DNA of 10,949 bases from Candidatus Zixiibacteriota bacterium (GTDB taxonomy: Bacteria; Zixibacteria; MSB-5A5; JAABVY01; JAHJOQ01), in contig JAJRZO010000481.1 in the NCBI GenBank assembly GCA_024275215.1, positions 1-10,949 on the forward strand. The letters run 5' to 3'. The position numbers were made by a program, and so were the translations under genes. Each line of letters starts with the position of its first letter. The stretch's first letter is position 1. The notes beneath the pieces were generated by a model, which was not told the DNA's origin, did not search any database, and worked only from the letters and a program-made list of their open reading frames with translations. Positions 1 through 7,026 of this stretch are shown one piece after another.

Positions 1-1
1 A

Positions 2-562
2 CTCTTTGCAATGATTCTAATGGTCGGTTGCGGTGGCGGCAGGCAGGTTACAAGGATCGATCCCGGCACAACACAGGATCTGTCAGGTCGCTGGAATGAT
101 ACCGACTCGCGGCTTGTCGCTGAGGAAATGGTCTCTGACTGCCTGTCGAGAGTATGGCTCGATGATTTCGTGCGCACTACCGGGAAAAAGCCTGTCGTGA
201 CAGTCGGCAGAATCCGCAACAAAAGTTCCGAGCATATCGACACTGAAGTGTTCACCAAAGATTTCGAGCGTGAACTTCTGAATTCAGGACGGGTTCGCTT
301 TGTAGGCAGCAAACTCGAACGCGGTGATGTCCGCGAAGAACGCATGGATCAGCGCGACTGGGCATCCGAAGAGACAGTCAAGAAACTTCGCGATGAGACC
401 GGCGCGGATTTTATCCTTCTTGGTTCGGTAAAAACGGTCACCGACCAGATTGAGGGCAAGAAAGTCATATTCTACCAGACTGATTTCGAATTGATCAATG
501 TCGAAACCAACGAGAAAGTCTGGATCGGATCGAAAGAGATCAAGAAGAGCATTACGTGGTAG
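2..562 (+). CDS. lpoB: LpoB-like penicillin-binding-protein activator lipoprotein (5'-truncated by window edge)
   Basis: LpoB-family outer-membrane lipoproteins reach through the periplasm and stimulate a bifunctional peptidoglycan synthase (PBP1B in E. coli). The reading frame is open to the left edge. An ATG at position 11 would leave only six residues before the lipobox-like MVGC, and the hydrophobic run L-F-A-M-I-L-M-V-G-C already begins at position 2, so the true start lies upstream of the window. After the Cys comes a short linker rich in Gly, Arg, Thr and Asp. A globular domain follows with the family landmarks VGRIRNKSSEHIDT, LLNSGRVRFV, ASEETVKKL, ETGADFILLGSV and a C-terminal VETNEKVWIGSKEIKK. 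About 180 residues are visible. The stop codon overlaps the start of the next gene, so the two are translationally coupled. Family assignment is from recognised motifs. The actual PBP partner is unknown. Confidence 0.85.
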   Translation, partial: LFAMILMVGCGGGRQVTRIDPGTTQDLSGRWNDTDSRLVAEEMVSDCLSRVWLDDFVRTTGKKPVVTVGRIRNKSSEHIDTEVFTKDFERELLNSGRVRFVGSKLERGDVREERMDQRDWASEETVKKLRDETGADFILLGSVKTVTDQIEGKKVIFYQTDFELINVETNEKVWIGSKEIKKSITW

Positions 563-1974
563 AACATCGGCATTTCTGTCGGAATAATCTTAGTCTTTTC
601 ATTCCGGCGATCATCGCGCTTTTGATTATCGGAGGCTGCGGATCGGTACGTACGCGAACCGGGTTCTATGAACCGATCACAAAGAGTCTCCAGATCGGTG
701 ACTATGCCGCAGCGGTGGCTGAAATTGAGGCGGCGAACGAAAAAGGAAAATACGGCGACAAAGATCGTCTGCTCTATTTCATCGATGCCGGCATGGCGCA
801 ACACTATGCAGGCGATTATGAACAGAGCAATGTTGATCTGACAGAGGCTGAATACGCCTCCGAGGACCTTTTCAGAAAGAGCATTACTCGCGCTGCGGCA
901 TCGATACTGCTAAATGATAATGTCCTCGAATACTCCGGCGAGGATTATGAAATCCTCTACACAAATTTGATCAAAGCGCTGAACTATTCATCGCTGGGTC
1001 AGTTCGATGATGCTTTCGTCGAAGTCAAACGTGCGAATCTGAAACTTGAACTGCTCGAACAGAAATATGGCTATGCCGTCACGGAACTTCAACGCGGAGC
1101 GGAGAGTGACACATCGGCAGTCGGGATCGAATACGAACTTGATGATGTCAGGTTCCACAATGATGCTTTCGCGCGGTATTTGAGCATGCGGCTATATGCC
1201 GCCGATGGCGCATGGGATGATGCTCGAATCGACTATGATTATCTTGTGAAGGCGTTCCGGACGCAGCCCGAAGTCTATGATTTTGCGATGCCGGAAGTCA
1301 GTTATCTGCCGAGCGAGGGGCGTTCGATCCTCTCTATTGTAGGTCTTGCGGGGCTGTCGCCTGTGAAACACGCTTTCGATCTCAGAATTAGAACCGACAA
1401 AGACCTTGGTCTTGTACAGGTACTTTTCACCGACTCGGAAGGCAAAGAATCTGAATACAGCCACTTTCCGATCAACATTGGGGCGGATTTCTATTTCAAG
1501 TTTTCGATTCCCCGGATTGTCGAGAGACCGTCCCGTGTGCGCGAAATCAGGGTGTATGCCGACGGCCTTAAGATCGGAAGGCTGCAACTTATCGAGGATG
1601 TATACAAAGTATCTAAAGAGGTTTTCCGCGCACGTAGATCAATGATCTATTTCAGATCTATAGCTCGCGCAATCGCGAAGGGTGTCCTCGCCCATAAGGC
1701 AAAGAAGAAGGTCGATACCGGCGGTCTCGGAGGGTGGCTTAAGAAGGCTGCGGTTGATGTCGTTACTGATTTCACGGAAGCTGCTGATTTGCGATGTTCG
1801 AGGTTACTGCCGGGTCGGATATATGTCGGAGATTTTGAGCTTGAGCCGGGAGTCTATGATCTGCGCATTGAGTTCATAGATTCAAACGGCGGTTTGATTT
1901 CAGCTACAGATGTTCCGCAATACAAAGTCGTCGAGCGAGGCCTCAATCTTGTGGAGGCGTTTTCACTGAAGTAG
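556..1974 (+). CDS. COG3014-type lipoprotein with TPR-like N-terminal half
   Basis: This is a 472-residue lipoprotein precursor. The GTG start at 556 overlaps the LpoB stop by 7 bp. It gives a conventional type II signal: a basic n-region (HRHFCRNN), the hydrophobic run LSLFIPAIIALLII, then a GGC lipobox with Cys28 as the lipidated residue. Residues about 40-230 are helical repeats of TPR character, with patterns such as LQIGDYAAAVAEIE, AGDYEQSNVDLTEAE and SLGQFDDAFVEVKRANLKLE. The C-terminal half looks beta-rich and contains a basic helix near residues 363-390 (RARRSMIYFRSIARAIAKG). It resembles the uncharacterised COG3014 family, which is often encoded next to LpoB. A role in assembling or regulating the cell-wall synthase at the outer membrane is inferred from that partnership only. 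The last 12 bp overlap the 3' end of the convergent gatE. Confidence 0.75.
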   Translation: MVEHRHFCRNNLSLFIPAIIALLIIGGCGSVRTRTGFYEPITKSLQIGDYAAAVAEIEAANEKGKYGDKDRLLYFIDAGMAQHYAGDYEQSNVDLTEAEYASEDLFRKSITRAAASILLNDNVLEYSGEDYEILYTNLIKALNYSSLGQFDDAFVEVKRANLKLELLEQKYGYAVTELQRGAESDTSAVGIEYELDDVRFHNDAFARYLSMRLYAADGAWDDARIDYDYLVKAFRTQPEVYDFAMPEVSYLPSEGRSILSIVGLAGLSPVKHAFDLRIRTDKDLGLVQVLFTDSEGKESEYSHFPINIGADFYFKFSIPRIVERPSRVREIRVYADGLKIGRLQLIEDVYKVSKEVFRARRSMIYFRSIARAIAKGVLAHKAKKKVDTGGLGGWLKKAAVDVVTDFTEAADLRCSRLLPGRIYVGDFELEPGVYDLRIEFIDSNGGLISATDVPQYKVVERGLNLVEAFSLK

Positions 1975-3879
1975 CTGCTTCTCGATAGCGGATCTTAAAT
2001 CTTTTCCGGATACTTTTCCTAACAACTGTTGCCTTATCCTGCCCATTACATATTCTGCCCGTTGGGAATCGGTTGCGAAGTGTTTCTCGGAGGTTTTCGC
2101 TATTTCATCGTTGATGATTATTCGGAGTTGATCCTCGCTGACTGGCGAAAAATCATGCTTGCCGATAATATCAGCAATGTCCTTCGGATTGCTTGATTTG
2201 CAAAATTCGGTCAGCAACATCGGGATTGCTTCACGAGTGAACTTTTTGTTGGAATATGCCGCGAACAGATCGACGAGATCGTTATCGGTGATTCTTGAAG
2301 TGTTAAAGCCTTTGCGCCTGAGACTCTTGATAGTCTGAGTAATCACAGCACCAACCTCGTTGGGATCGACTTCACATGTTGAGATAATCCTGTCGAATAC
2401 ATTCTTTCTGTCCGATATGACCAGCGGCTTGATGATGTCATCTCTGATTCCAAGCTCGCGCCATCTCTGTTCAGTGTCCCATGACCGTTCGGGAAGATTC
2501 GATTCGATTCTGTCGAGCCGTTCTTTTGAAATCGGTATCGGTGGAAGGTCTGTATCGGGATACATGCGATCAGGACCGGGAAGGATTCGCTCAAAATCAG
2601 TGATCCCATTCCCGATATCCTGCCTTGTTTCATTCGGCACGCCCCTGATTGCATCGAGTGCGCGGAATTTGATTTCTTCAAGCGCAGTCTCGACATCATC
2701 ATCAGCGCCCCATACGACAATAACAACATCAGTCAGCTTGCAATCTGTGATTTCTTTAATCTGCGTCCATTCATCCTGCGTAAGCTCGGATTCATCCTGT
2801 GCATCGGAATGGAATATGTTCGGCATTTTGTCGAGACATGCGATCACCCTGATTCTGCCTGCGAATTCAGACGAGAATGTCTTTCCGGGTTGGACCGGAT
2901 ATTTCAGCAGTCCAGCGAAACCTGTAAGTTTTGCGCACTTGACCGATCCTCCGGAATTGAGCGCAGTGCGAATCGAAAGGGATTCTGTCGAGGACAATAT
3001 CGATGTCAGATCATGTTTGGTTAGCACAAGACTTTTTCTTGATATCCCGCGAGACTTGATCGTGTCGCGAATATCGAGCAACGCTTTCTGTCGCAACGCT
3101 TCTATATATGTCAAATCACGGACATATCCGGTTTTGGCGACGCCTTTGATTTCAACGCGTGTGCCGCCATTGATACTGACATTGACATCCTGTCTGACAG
3201 ATCCGATACCACGCCGCACCTTGCCGGAGGCTTTCAGCATCCGACCGATGATTTCGTTGACTTCCATCGCTTCGTCAGGATTGAGCATATCGGGATAGGT
3301 GATGACTTCGACCAGCGGTGTCGAGAGTCGATCGGCTTTGAATGTGATAGTGTGCCCTATATCGGATATTTCGCGGCAGGCATCTTCTTCGAGACATATC
3401 TGAACAATCCTGATTTTTCGATCTTTGTATGGCACCCAGCCCTCGACCCCTACGACTACTGTCCGCTGAAATCCTGTCGGGATGCTGCCATCGAGATATT
3501 GTTTGCGTGAGATATGGATTTCGTCCACGATACTGCAATGCAACAGCATCGCGAGTTCGATTGCTATATCGAGCGCTTGTTGATTGATCTCGAACGGCGG
3601 TGTGTCATCCATTTCGTATGTGCAGGTACTGCCCCTGTTGAGTTGATAGATAACCTGCTTCTTAGTCTTGAACTCCATCAACGCAGTGCCGTCATATTCG
3701 CCGAGTTCAGAAAGCGTCGGGCGCATGTGGCGGAGGATGGTGGCATCGGGCGGATCATGGCGAAGCCCGACAGGGCAATGGCAAAACAGCTTTTTCTCGG
3801 TGTCGAGTTGTTGATGTATTTCAAGCCCGCATTTGAATCCGAGCTTCTCAAAATCAACTGGCGGCAAATCTTTTCTCAT
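1963..3879 (-). CDS. gatE: Archaeal-type Glu-tRNA(Gln) amidotransferase subunit E
   Basis: GatE transamidates Glu-tRNA(Gln) to Gln-tRNA(Gln), activating the glutamyl-tRNA with ATP and using ammonia released from glutamine by GatD. The 638-residue product has the usual GatE length, well above GatB (about 480). Visible landmarks: GLEIHQQL at 18-25, a CxC pair (Cys33/Cys35), YEMDDTPPFEIN at 88-99, CLEEDACRE at 162-170, VRQDVNVSI at 228-236 and EIKGV at 243-247. A GAD-domain insertion, diagnostic for GatE over GatB, spans about 290-405 (GFAGLLKYPVQPG near 320-332). RMYPDTDLPP follows at 438-447, then a helical YqeY-like tRNA-binding tail from about 500. The ATG at 3879 is preceded by GAGGGG ten bases upstream. 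No gatD is in the window. Codon usage looks like that of the neighbours, which argues against a very recent transfer. This assignment is strong, although the family is normally archaeal. Confidence 0.93.
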   Translation of the reverse strand: MRKDLPPVDFEKLGFKCGLEIHQQLDTEKKLFCHCPVGLRHDPPDATILRHMRPTLSELGEYDGTALMEFKTKKQVIYQLNRGSTCTYEMDDTPPFEINQQALDIAIELAMLLHCSIVDEIHISRKQYLDGSIPTGFQRTVVVGVEGWVPYKDRKIRIVQICLEEDACREISDIGHTITFKADRLSTPLVEVITYPDMLNPDEAMEVNEIIGRMLKASGKVRRGIGSVRQDVNVSINGGTRVEIKGVAKTGYVRDLTYIEALRQKALLDIRDTIKSRGISRKSLVLTKHDLTSILSSTESLSIRTALNSGGSVKCAKLTGFAGLLKYPVQPGKTFSSEFAGRIRVIACLDKMPNIFHSDAQDESELTQDEWTQIKEITDCKLTDVVIVVWGADDDVETALEEIKFRALDAIRGVPNETRQDIGNGITDFERILPGPDRMYPDTDLPPIPISKERLDRIESNLPERSWDTEQRWRELGIRDDIIKPLVISDRKNVFDRIISTCEVDPNEVGAVITQTIKSLRRKGFNTSRITDNDLVDLFAAYSNKKFTREAIPMLLTEFCKSSNPKDIADIIGKHDFSPVSEDQLRIIINDEIAKTSEKHFATDSQRAEYVMGRIRQQLLGKVSGKDLRSAIEKQLLQ

Positions 3880-3912
3880 ATCTCACATTCCCCTCAGGGT
3901 TTGAAAAAGCTG

Positions 3913-3941
3913 AATATATGTCAGATGCCTGTCAGGCTCAA
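3913..3941 (-). promoter_or_regulatory. Sigma70-like promoter of gatE
   Basis: Read on the minus strand, TTGAGC (complement of 3936-3941) and TATATT (complement of 3913-3918) are separated by exactly 17 bases. These match the -35 and -10 consensus at 4/6 and 5/6. The -10 box ends 33 bases before the gatE ATG, leaving room for a short leader that holds the GAGGGG ribosome binding site. This is a motif match only; no transcription data are available. Confidence 0.55.
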
Positions 3942-4052
3942 GCGGAAAACGACATGCTCTGGGAACAAACACTGGCATGCCTGTGCTCGGCAAACGTCCA
4001 CATGTGCCGAATCCATGCGTTTTGAAATCGGCGATGAGGTGGAGTTGTCCCG
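3942..4052. other. Intergenic segment with no recognised feature
   Basis: This lies between the gatE promoter and the inverted-repeat element. Short minus-strand open frames cross it but run on into the hairpin repeat. They lack a convincing ribosome binding site and have compositions rich in Arg, Pro, Ser, Cys and His, so I do not treat them as genes. Several short words such as GGCATGCC-like and ACATGT palindromes occur, without a clear pattern. It may be part of the repeat unit to its right. Confidence 0.4.
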
Positions 4053-4170
4053 GAGTAGGTCGTGTTCCGAATCCCGCAGAGGGGGATGGGAAACGCGACA
4101 ATATTTATCTTTGTAGTCCGAATGTCGGGTTTCTTGCAGGCTTCGCCTGCTGCGGAACACCGACCTACTC
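4053..4170. repeat. 118-bp inverted-repeat element of the GTAGGTC family
   Basis: The outer arms GAGTAGGTCGTGTTCCG (4053-4069) and CGGAACACCGACCTACTC (4153-4170) are complementary except for one extra base. Inside are smaller hairpins: ATCCC/GGGAT (4071-4075 with 4083-4087) and a strong GCAGGC-TTC-GCCTGC (4136-4150). Each half can also fold alone, because a GTCG...CGAC pairing flanks each inner hairpin. The same GTAGGTC...GACCTAC frame recurs at 10741-10805 with a different core, so this is a dispersed, REP/MITE-like palindromic family. No transposase is encoded here. Confidence 0.75.
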
Positions 4171-4176
4171 AGGCTG

Positions 4177-4263
4177 TGCTATAAATAATTTTGGATTGTA
4201 ACTCACGTCCCCTCGGGACGTGAGAAGAATCTGATTGACAGATTGCTATGTGTAGCCAATCTT
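4177..4263 (+). promoter_or_regulatory. Candidate promoters for the natAB operon
   Basis: There are two alternatives. One is an extended -10, TGCTATAAA at 4177-4185, which has no good -35 because that position falls inside the repeat. It would give a leader of roughly 100 bases containing the hairpin at 4202-4224. The other is a perfect -35 TTGACA at 4235-4240, followed 17 bases later by a weak AATCTT (3/6) at 4258-4263, about 30 bases before the natA start. I cannot decide between them from sequence. Confidence 0.3.
4202..4224. repeat. Perfect CTCACG hairpin
   Basis: CTCACGTCCC and GGGACGTGAG form a perfect 10-bp stem around a three-base CTC loop. There is no T-run on either side, so it is not a normal intrinsic terminator. 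A similar hairpin (CTCACGCTC/GAGCGTGAG) sits at 10820-10842, again just to the right of a GTAGGTC inverted repeat. It therefore looks like a second module of the same dispersed repeat family. Confidence 0.7.
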
Positions 4264-4293
4264 GTGCGCTGCGTTAAAAAATAACAGGAAGCT

Positions 4294-5025
4294 ATGATAC
4301 AGGCAAACAATCTCTGCAAGGTATTCAAGGACAAAAAACGAGGCGAGGTGCGTGCTGTCGATGGTGTGTCGTTTGAGTGCAAATCGGGCAAAGTGTTCGG
4401 GTTGCTCGGTCCGAATGGTGCTGGCAAAACTACAACGCTCCGAATGCTCTCGACTGCGCTGAAACCGACATCAGGTACAGCGTTCATCGACGGCATCGAT
4501 GTCGAAAGAGAACCACAGCGCGCACGCAAGAGGATCGGATTCTTGTCAGGAAACACAGGGCTTTACGGGCGCCTGACTGCTCGCGAGATGGTCAGATATT
4601 TTGGCAGACTGTATGGTATGCAAAAAGATGTCATTGCTGAACGTATCGATAAGATATTCACACTGCTTGATATGCACGATTTCGCCGATGTTCGCAACGA
4701 TAAACTCTCCAGCGGCATGAAGCAGAAAGTTTCCATTGCTCGTTCTGTCGTCCACGACCCGCCGGTTATGGTTTTCGATGAGCCGACTACCGGTCTCGAT
4801 GTCATGTCATCCCGTACGATTGTCGGTTTTATCAAACAGTGCTGCAATGATGGCAAATGTGTCATCTTCTCGACGCATATCATGAGCGAGGCTGCGAGGC
4901 TGTGCAACAGGGTTGCAATTATTCATAAGGGCAAACTTTATGCCGATGGGACAGTCCATGAAATCCTCAGCTCTTCAGGATGCGATAATCTGGAAGACGC
5001 ATTTATAAAGATCATCGGAGAATAG
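4294..5025 (+). CDS. natA: NatA-type ABC transporter ATP-binding protein
   Basis: This is the cytoplasmic ATPase of an ABC-2 export system, 243 residues, a normal length. Walker A is GPNGAGKT at 39-46, the ABC signature LSSGMKQK begins at 138, Walker B is VMVFDE at 158-163 with catalytic Glu163, the D-loop is GLD at 167-169 and the switch His is His195 (FSTHIMSEA). The Q-loop position reads FLSGNTGLY, with no Gln; I recall similar sequences in other NatA-like ATPases. The signature and the adjacent permease fit the NatAB sodium-export family, but related systems carry other substrates, so sodium is not proven. The ATG at 4294 has AGGAAG three bases upstream. The natB start follows the stop by two bases, which indicates one operon. 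Confidence 0.85.
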   Translation: MIQANNLCKVFKDKKRGEVRAVDGVSFECKSGKVFGLLGPNGAGKTTTLRMLSTALKPTSGTAFIDGIDVEREPQRARKRIGFLSGNTGLYGRLTAREMVRYFGRLYGMQKDVIAERIDKIFTLLDMHDFADVRNDKLSSGMKQKVSIARSVVHDPPVMVFDEPTTGLDVMSSRTIVGFIKQCCNDGKCVIFSTHIMSEAARLCNRVAIIHKGKLYADGTVHEILSSSGCDNLEDAFIKIIGE

Positions 5026-5027
5026 GC

Positions 5028-6260
5028 ATGCATCCCGGAACAGTATGGACAATCTATAAGAAAGAGCTTACCGACACTCTTCGGGATCGTCGCACATTGA
5101 TCTTTATGCTTGCAATTCCTATGGTTGCGATCCCCCTGTTGATAATGGCGATCTCTCAACTGATGATGAGCCAGATCACGAAGCAGATCGAGTATGAATC
5201 GATGGTTATCGTTCAAGGTGCCGAGCACGCTACAGATGATCTGATGGCACGATTTCGCGATGCCGGAACATTAAAGCTGCTGACGGAAAATGAGTATCGC
5301 GCAAGCGACTCGACCCATAAAGGTGATCTGAAAGATGCGCTGATTGCCGGAGATTTCGAAGCATTGGTTGTTATTCCGGAGACATTCGATTCTGCGATTG
5401 AATCGGAGACACCTACGACTGTGGAAATATACTATGATCAAGCAGAAATGAAATCGGAGTTCACAGTTGATAAACTCAGGGATGTTCTCGATCCGTACAA
5501 AGAGCATGTTGTCGAACAGCGTCTCAAGAGCCGCAATATTCCTGCGGATGTGATTGAACCGTTTGATGTCAGTAAGCACAATGTTGCTCCGATGAGAAAG
5601 CTCGCGGGTGAAAAAGTCGGAGCCATGCTCCCGTACATTGTCATCCTGATGTGTTTTATGGGGGCTATTTATCCCGCGATTGATCTTGCGGCAGGTGAAA
5701 AAGAGCGTGGGACACTGGAGACACTGCTTGTTTCTCCGGCATCGAGAGGGGATTTCGTCGTCGGCAAATATCTGGTTATTCTCACGACGAGTCTCATCGC
5801 TGCGCTCATGTCACTCGGTTCACTGACATTTTCGATCAACTATATGGTCAAAGGTCTCGCATCGGAAATCGGCAAGATGCTGATGTTGCAACTCGATGTC
5901 AGCACTGTTTTGCTAATCATTCTTGTAGTGTTGCCGATGGCGGGCATATTCGCTGCGCTGTTGCTGTCAGTGTCGGTATTCGCGCGGTCGTTCAAGGAAG
6001 CTCAAAACTACAGCAATGCTCTAATGATGTTGATAATCCTTCCGGCGATTGCATCGATGCTGCCGGGTGTGGATATGAGCTATCAGCTTGCGCTGGTGCC
6101 GGTATTGAATGCCAGCATGATTATCAAAAACGCCGTTTCCGGTACCGTACAATGGAATTATGTTGCGACAGCATTTGCCGCATCGGTCGTCTATGCAGCT
6201 ATTCTGCTCTTCTTTGCTAAGAAATGGTTTGAAAAAGAATCAGTCTTGTTTAGGACATAA
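5028..6260 (+). CDS. natB: NatB-type ABC-2 permease
   Basis: This 410-residue inner-membrane permease partners the preceding ATPase. A first membrane helix lies near 24-46, followed by a large extracytoplasmic domain of about 150 residues (to about 195). Five further helices lie near 197-217, 246-270, 291-316, 329-346 and 376-396. The hallmark loop GEKERGTLETLLVSPASR (223-240) follows helix 2, and the C-terminus FEKESVLFR is typical of NatB-like proteins. The start ATG is two bases after the natA stop, with GGAG eight bases upstream, so expression is coupled. Substrate is uncertain: sodium by family analogy, but drug or peptide export cannot be excluded. Confidence 0.83.
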   Translation: MHPGTVWTIYKKELTDTLRDRRTLIFMLAIPMVAIPLLIMAISQLMMSQITKQIEYESMVIVQGAEHATDDLMARFRDAGTLKLLTENEYRASDSTHKGDLKDALIAGDFEALVVIPETFDSAIESETPTTVEIYYDQAEMKSEFTVDKLRDVLDPYKEHVVEQRLKSRNIPADVIEPFDVSKHNVAPMRKLAGEKVGAMLPYIVILMCFMGAIYPAIDLAAGEKERGTLETLLVSPASRGDFVVGKYLVILTTSLIAALMSLGSLTFSINYMVKGLASEIGKMLMLQLDVSTVLLIILVVLPMAGIFAALLLSVSVFARSFKEAQNYSNALMMLIILPAIASMLPGVDMSYQLALVPVLNASMIIKNAVSGTVQWNYVATAFAASVVYAAILLFFAKKWFEKESVLFRT

Positions 6261-6282
6261 ATATTTTATAAAAGGAAGTAAC

Positions 6283-6786
6283 ATGATCAACAGCATTGAT
6301 GAATTCAAACAAGCGTGGAAAAATACTACGGAATCAACAGTTAAGTTACTGTCAGCGCTCGACAACGCTTCATTGTCACAGAAGGTCGCAGATGGTCATC
6401 GGACGCTTGGTCGAGTAGCCTGGCACATAATCCAGACGATTCCTGAGATGGCGAATCACACCGGCCTGAAGGTTGCTGGGCCATCGGAAACTGATCCTGT
6501 GCCGACGTCTGCTGATGAGATTCTTAAAACATACGAAACAGCTTCATCCTCCCTTGCCGAGCAAGTGTCATCAAACTGGAACGACGAGACTCTAATGCAG
6601 GAGGATGACTTGTATGGCGAAAAATGGAAACGTGGTATGACGCTTGAGATGCTAATGACTCACGAGGTTCATCATCGTGGGCAGATGACAGTATTGATGC
6701 GCCAGGCAGGTCTGAAAGTCCCCGGAATTTACGGCCCCTCAAAGGAAGAGTGGGAGCAGTACGGTATGCAGGCGCCTGAAGTGTAG
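6283..6786 (+). CDS. DinB/YfiT-like putative metal-binding protein
   Basis: This is a 167-residue soluble protein of the DinB/YfiT four-helix-bundle superfamily, whose members bind a divalent metal with three His; several are thiol-dependent transferases. The expected triad is visible as His48 (VAWHII) and His127/His131 within MTHEVHHRGQM. A longer frame extends upstream into natB, but the ATG at 6283 has AAGGAAG four bases before it and begins the folded domain, so I take that start. It lies 22 bases after natB with no terminator between, so co-transcription with natAB is likely. The enzymatic role and any thiol cofactor are unknown. Confidence 0.8.
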   Translation: MINSIDEFKQAWKNTTESTVKLLSALDNASLSQKVADGHRTLGRVAWHIIQTIPEMANHTGLKVAGPSETDPVPTSADEILKTYETASSSLAEQVSSNWNDETLMQEDDLYGEKWKRGMTLEMLMTHEVHHRGQMTVLMRQAGLKVPGIYGPSKEEWEQYGMQAPEV

Positions 6787-6821
6787 TTCGTGTTTGCAGC
6801 GGACAAATAAAATATTTTTAT

Positions 6822-6847
6822 GTGTCAGGTGAAAAAAGAATTGACAC
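6822..6847. promoter_or_regulatory. Possible operator overlapping a -35 box
   Basis: GTGTCA (6822-6827) and TGACAC (6842-6847) form a perfect 6-bp inverted repeat with 14 bases between. The right arm lies inside a consensus TTGACA. Spacing of about two helical turns between arm centres fits a dimeric regulator. No regulator gene is in the window. Short arms can arise by chance. Confidence 0.3.
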
Positions 6848-6894
6848 TACCGATGAATTTTGTAAATTCACGCAACAACCAGAGAGATTATAAC
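6841..6894 (+). promoter_or_regulatory. Promoter region of the exporter leader
   Basis: A perfect TTGACA (6841-6846) is followed after 16 bases by TAAATT (6863-6868, 4/6 to the -10 consensus). A second possible pair is TTCACG (6867-6872) with TATAAC (6889-6894, 5/6), also 16 bases apart. Either would transcribe the leader ORF, the terminator and then the exporter genes. The region is A+T-rich upstream. Motif match only. Confidence 0.45.
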
Positions 6895-6945
6895 GTAGAG
6901 CGTTCATAAAAAGATAGACAATTAACCTTAACCGTGAGGAGACGA

Positions 6946-7026
6946 ATGGTTCGAATGAAATTTACATCCGTACAGAATTGCATTCTGGAACTCGTATGGT
7001 TCTCCGGCGGGAGAGGTATGTCATGA
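6946..7026 (+). CDS. Candidate 26-codon leader peptide upstream of the ABC exporter
   Basis: An ATG at 6946 is preceded by GAGGAG with a five-base spacer, one of the best ribosome binding sites in the window. It opens a 26-codon frame that starts MVRMKFTSVQ and ends WFSGGRGMS before TGA. It resembles no protein I know and has no run of one amino acid, so it is not an obvious amino-acid-biosynthesis leader. Its last codons overlap one arm of a proposed antiterminator (7005-7011), and its stop lies 25 bases before an intrinsic terminator. I infer a regulatory leader whose translation controls read-through into the exporter, as described for the bmrB leader ahead of the bmrCD exporter genes in Bacillus subtilis. 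The alternative is a chance frame in a structured RNA. Confidence 0.5.
   Translation: MVRMKFTSVQNCILELVWFSGGRGMS

Noticed and set aside
2360..3298. 312-codon plus-strand open frame inside gatE
   Set aside because: It is antisense to a well-conserved gatE and its product is low-complexity Ser/Arg/Ile-rich with no recognisable motif; the open frame follows from gatE codon usage.
3514..4116. 200-codon plus-strand frame crossing the gatE start and intergenic region
   Set aside because: Most of it is antisense to the conserved GatE N-terminus and the remainder runs into the repeat; no ribosome binding site or motif is seen.
3883..4160. Overlapping minus-strand frames of 72 and 79 codons upstream of gatE
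   Set aside because: They run through the palindromic repeat and the gatE promoter, lack a good ribosome binding site and have no protein-like composition.
4053..4170. CRISPR array or insertion sequence
   Set aside because: There are no regularly spaced direct repeats and no transposase; the structure is palindromic and only about 118 bp.
4202..4224. Intrinsic terminator
   Set aside because: The stem is strong, but no T-run follows on either strand and the hairpin matches the dispersed repeat at 10820-10842.
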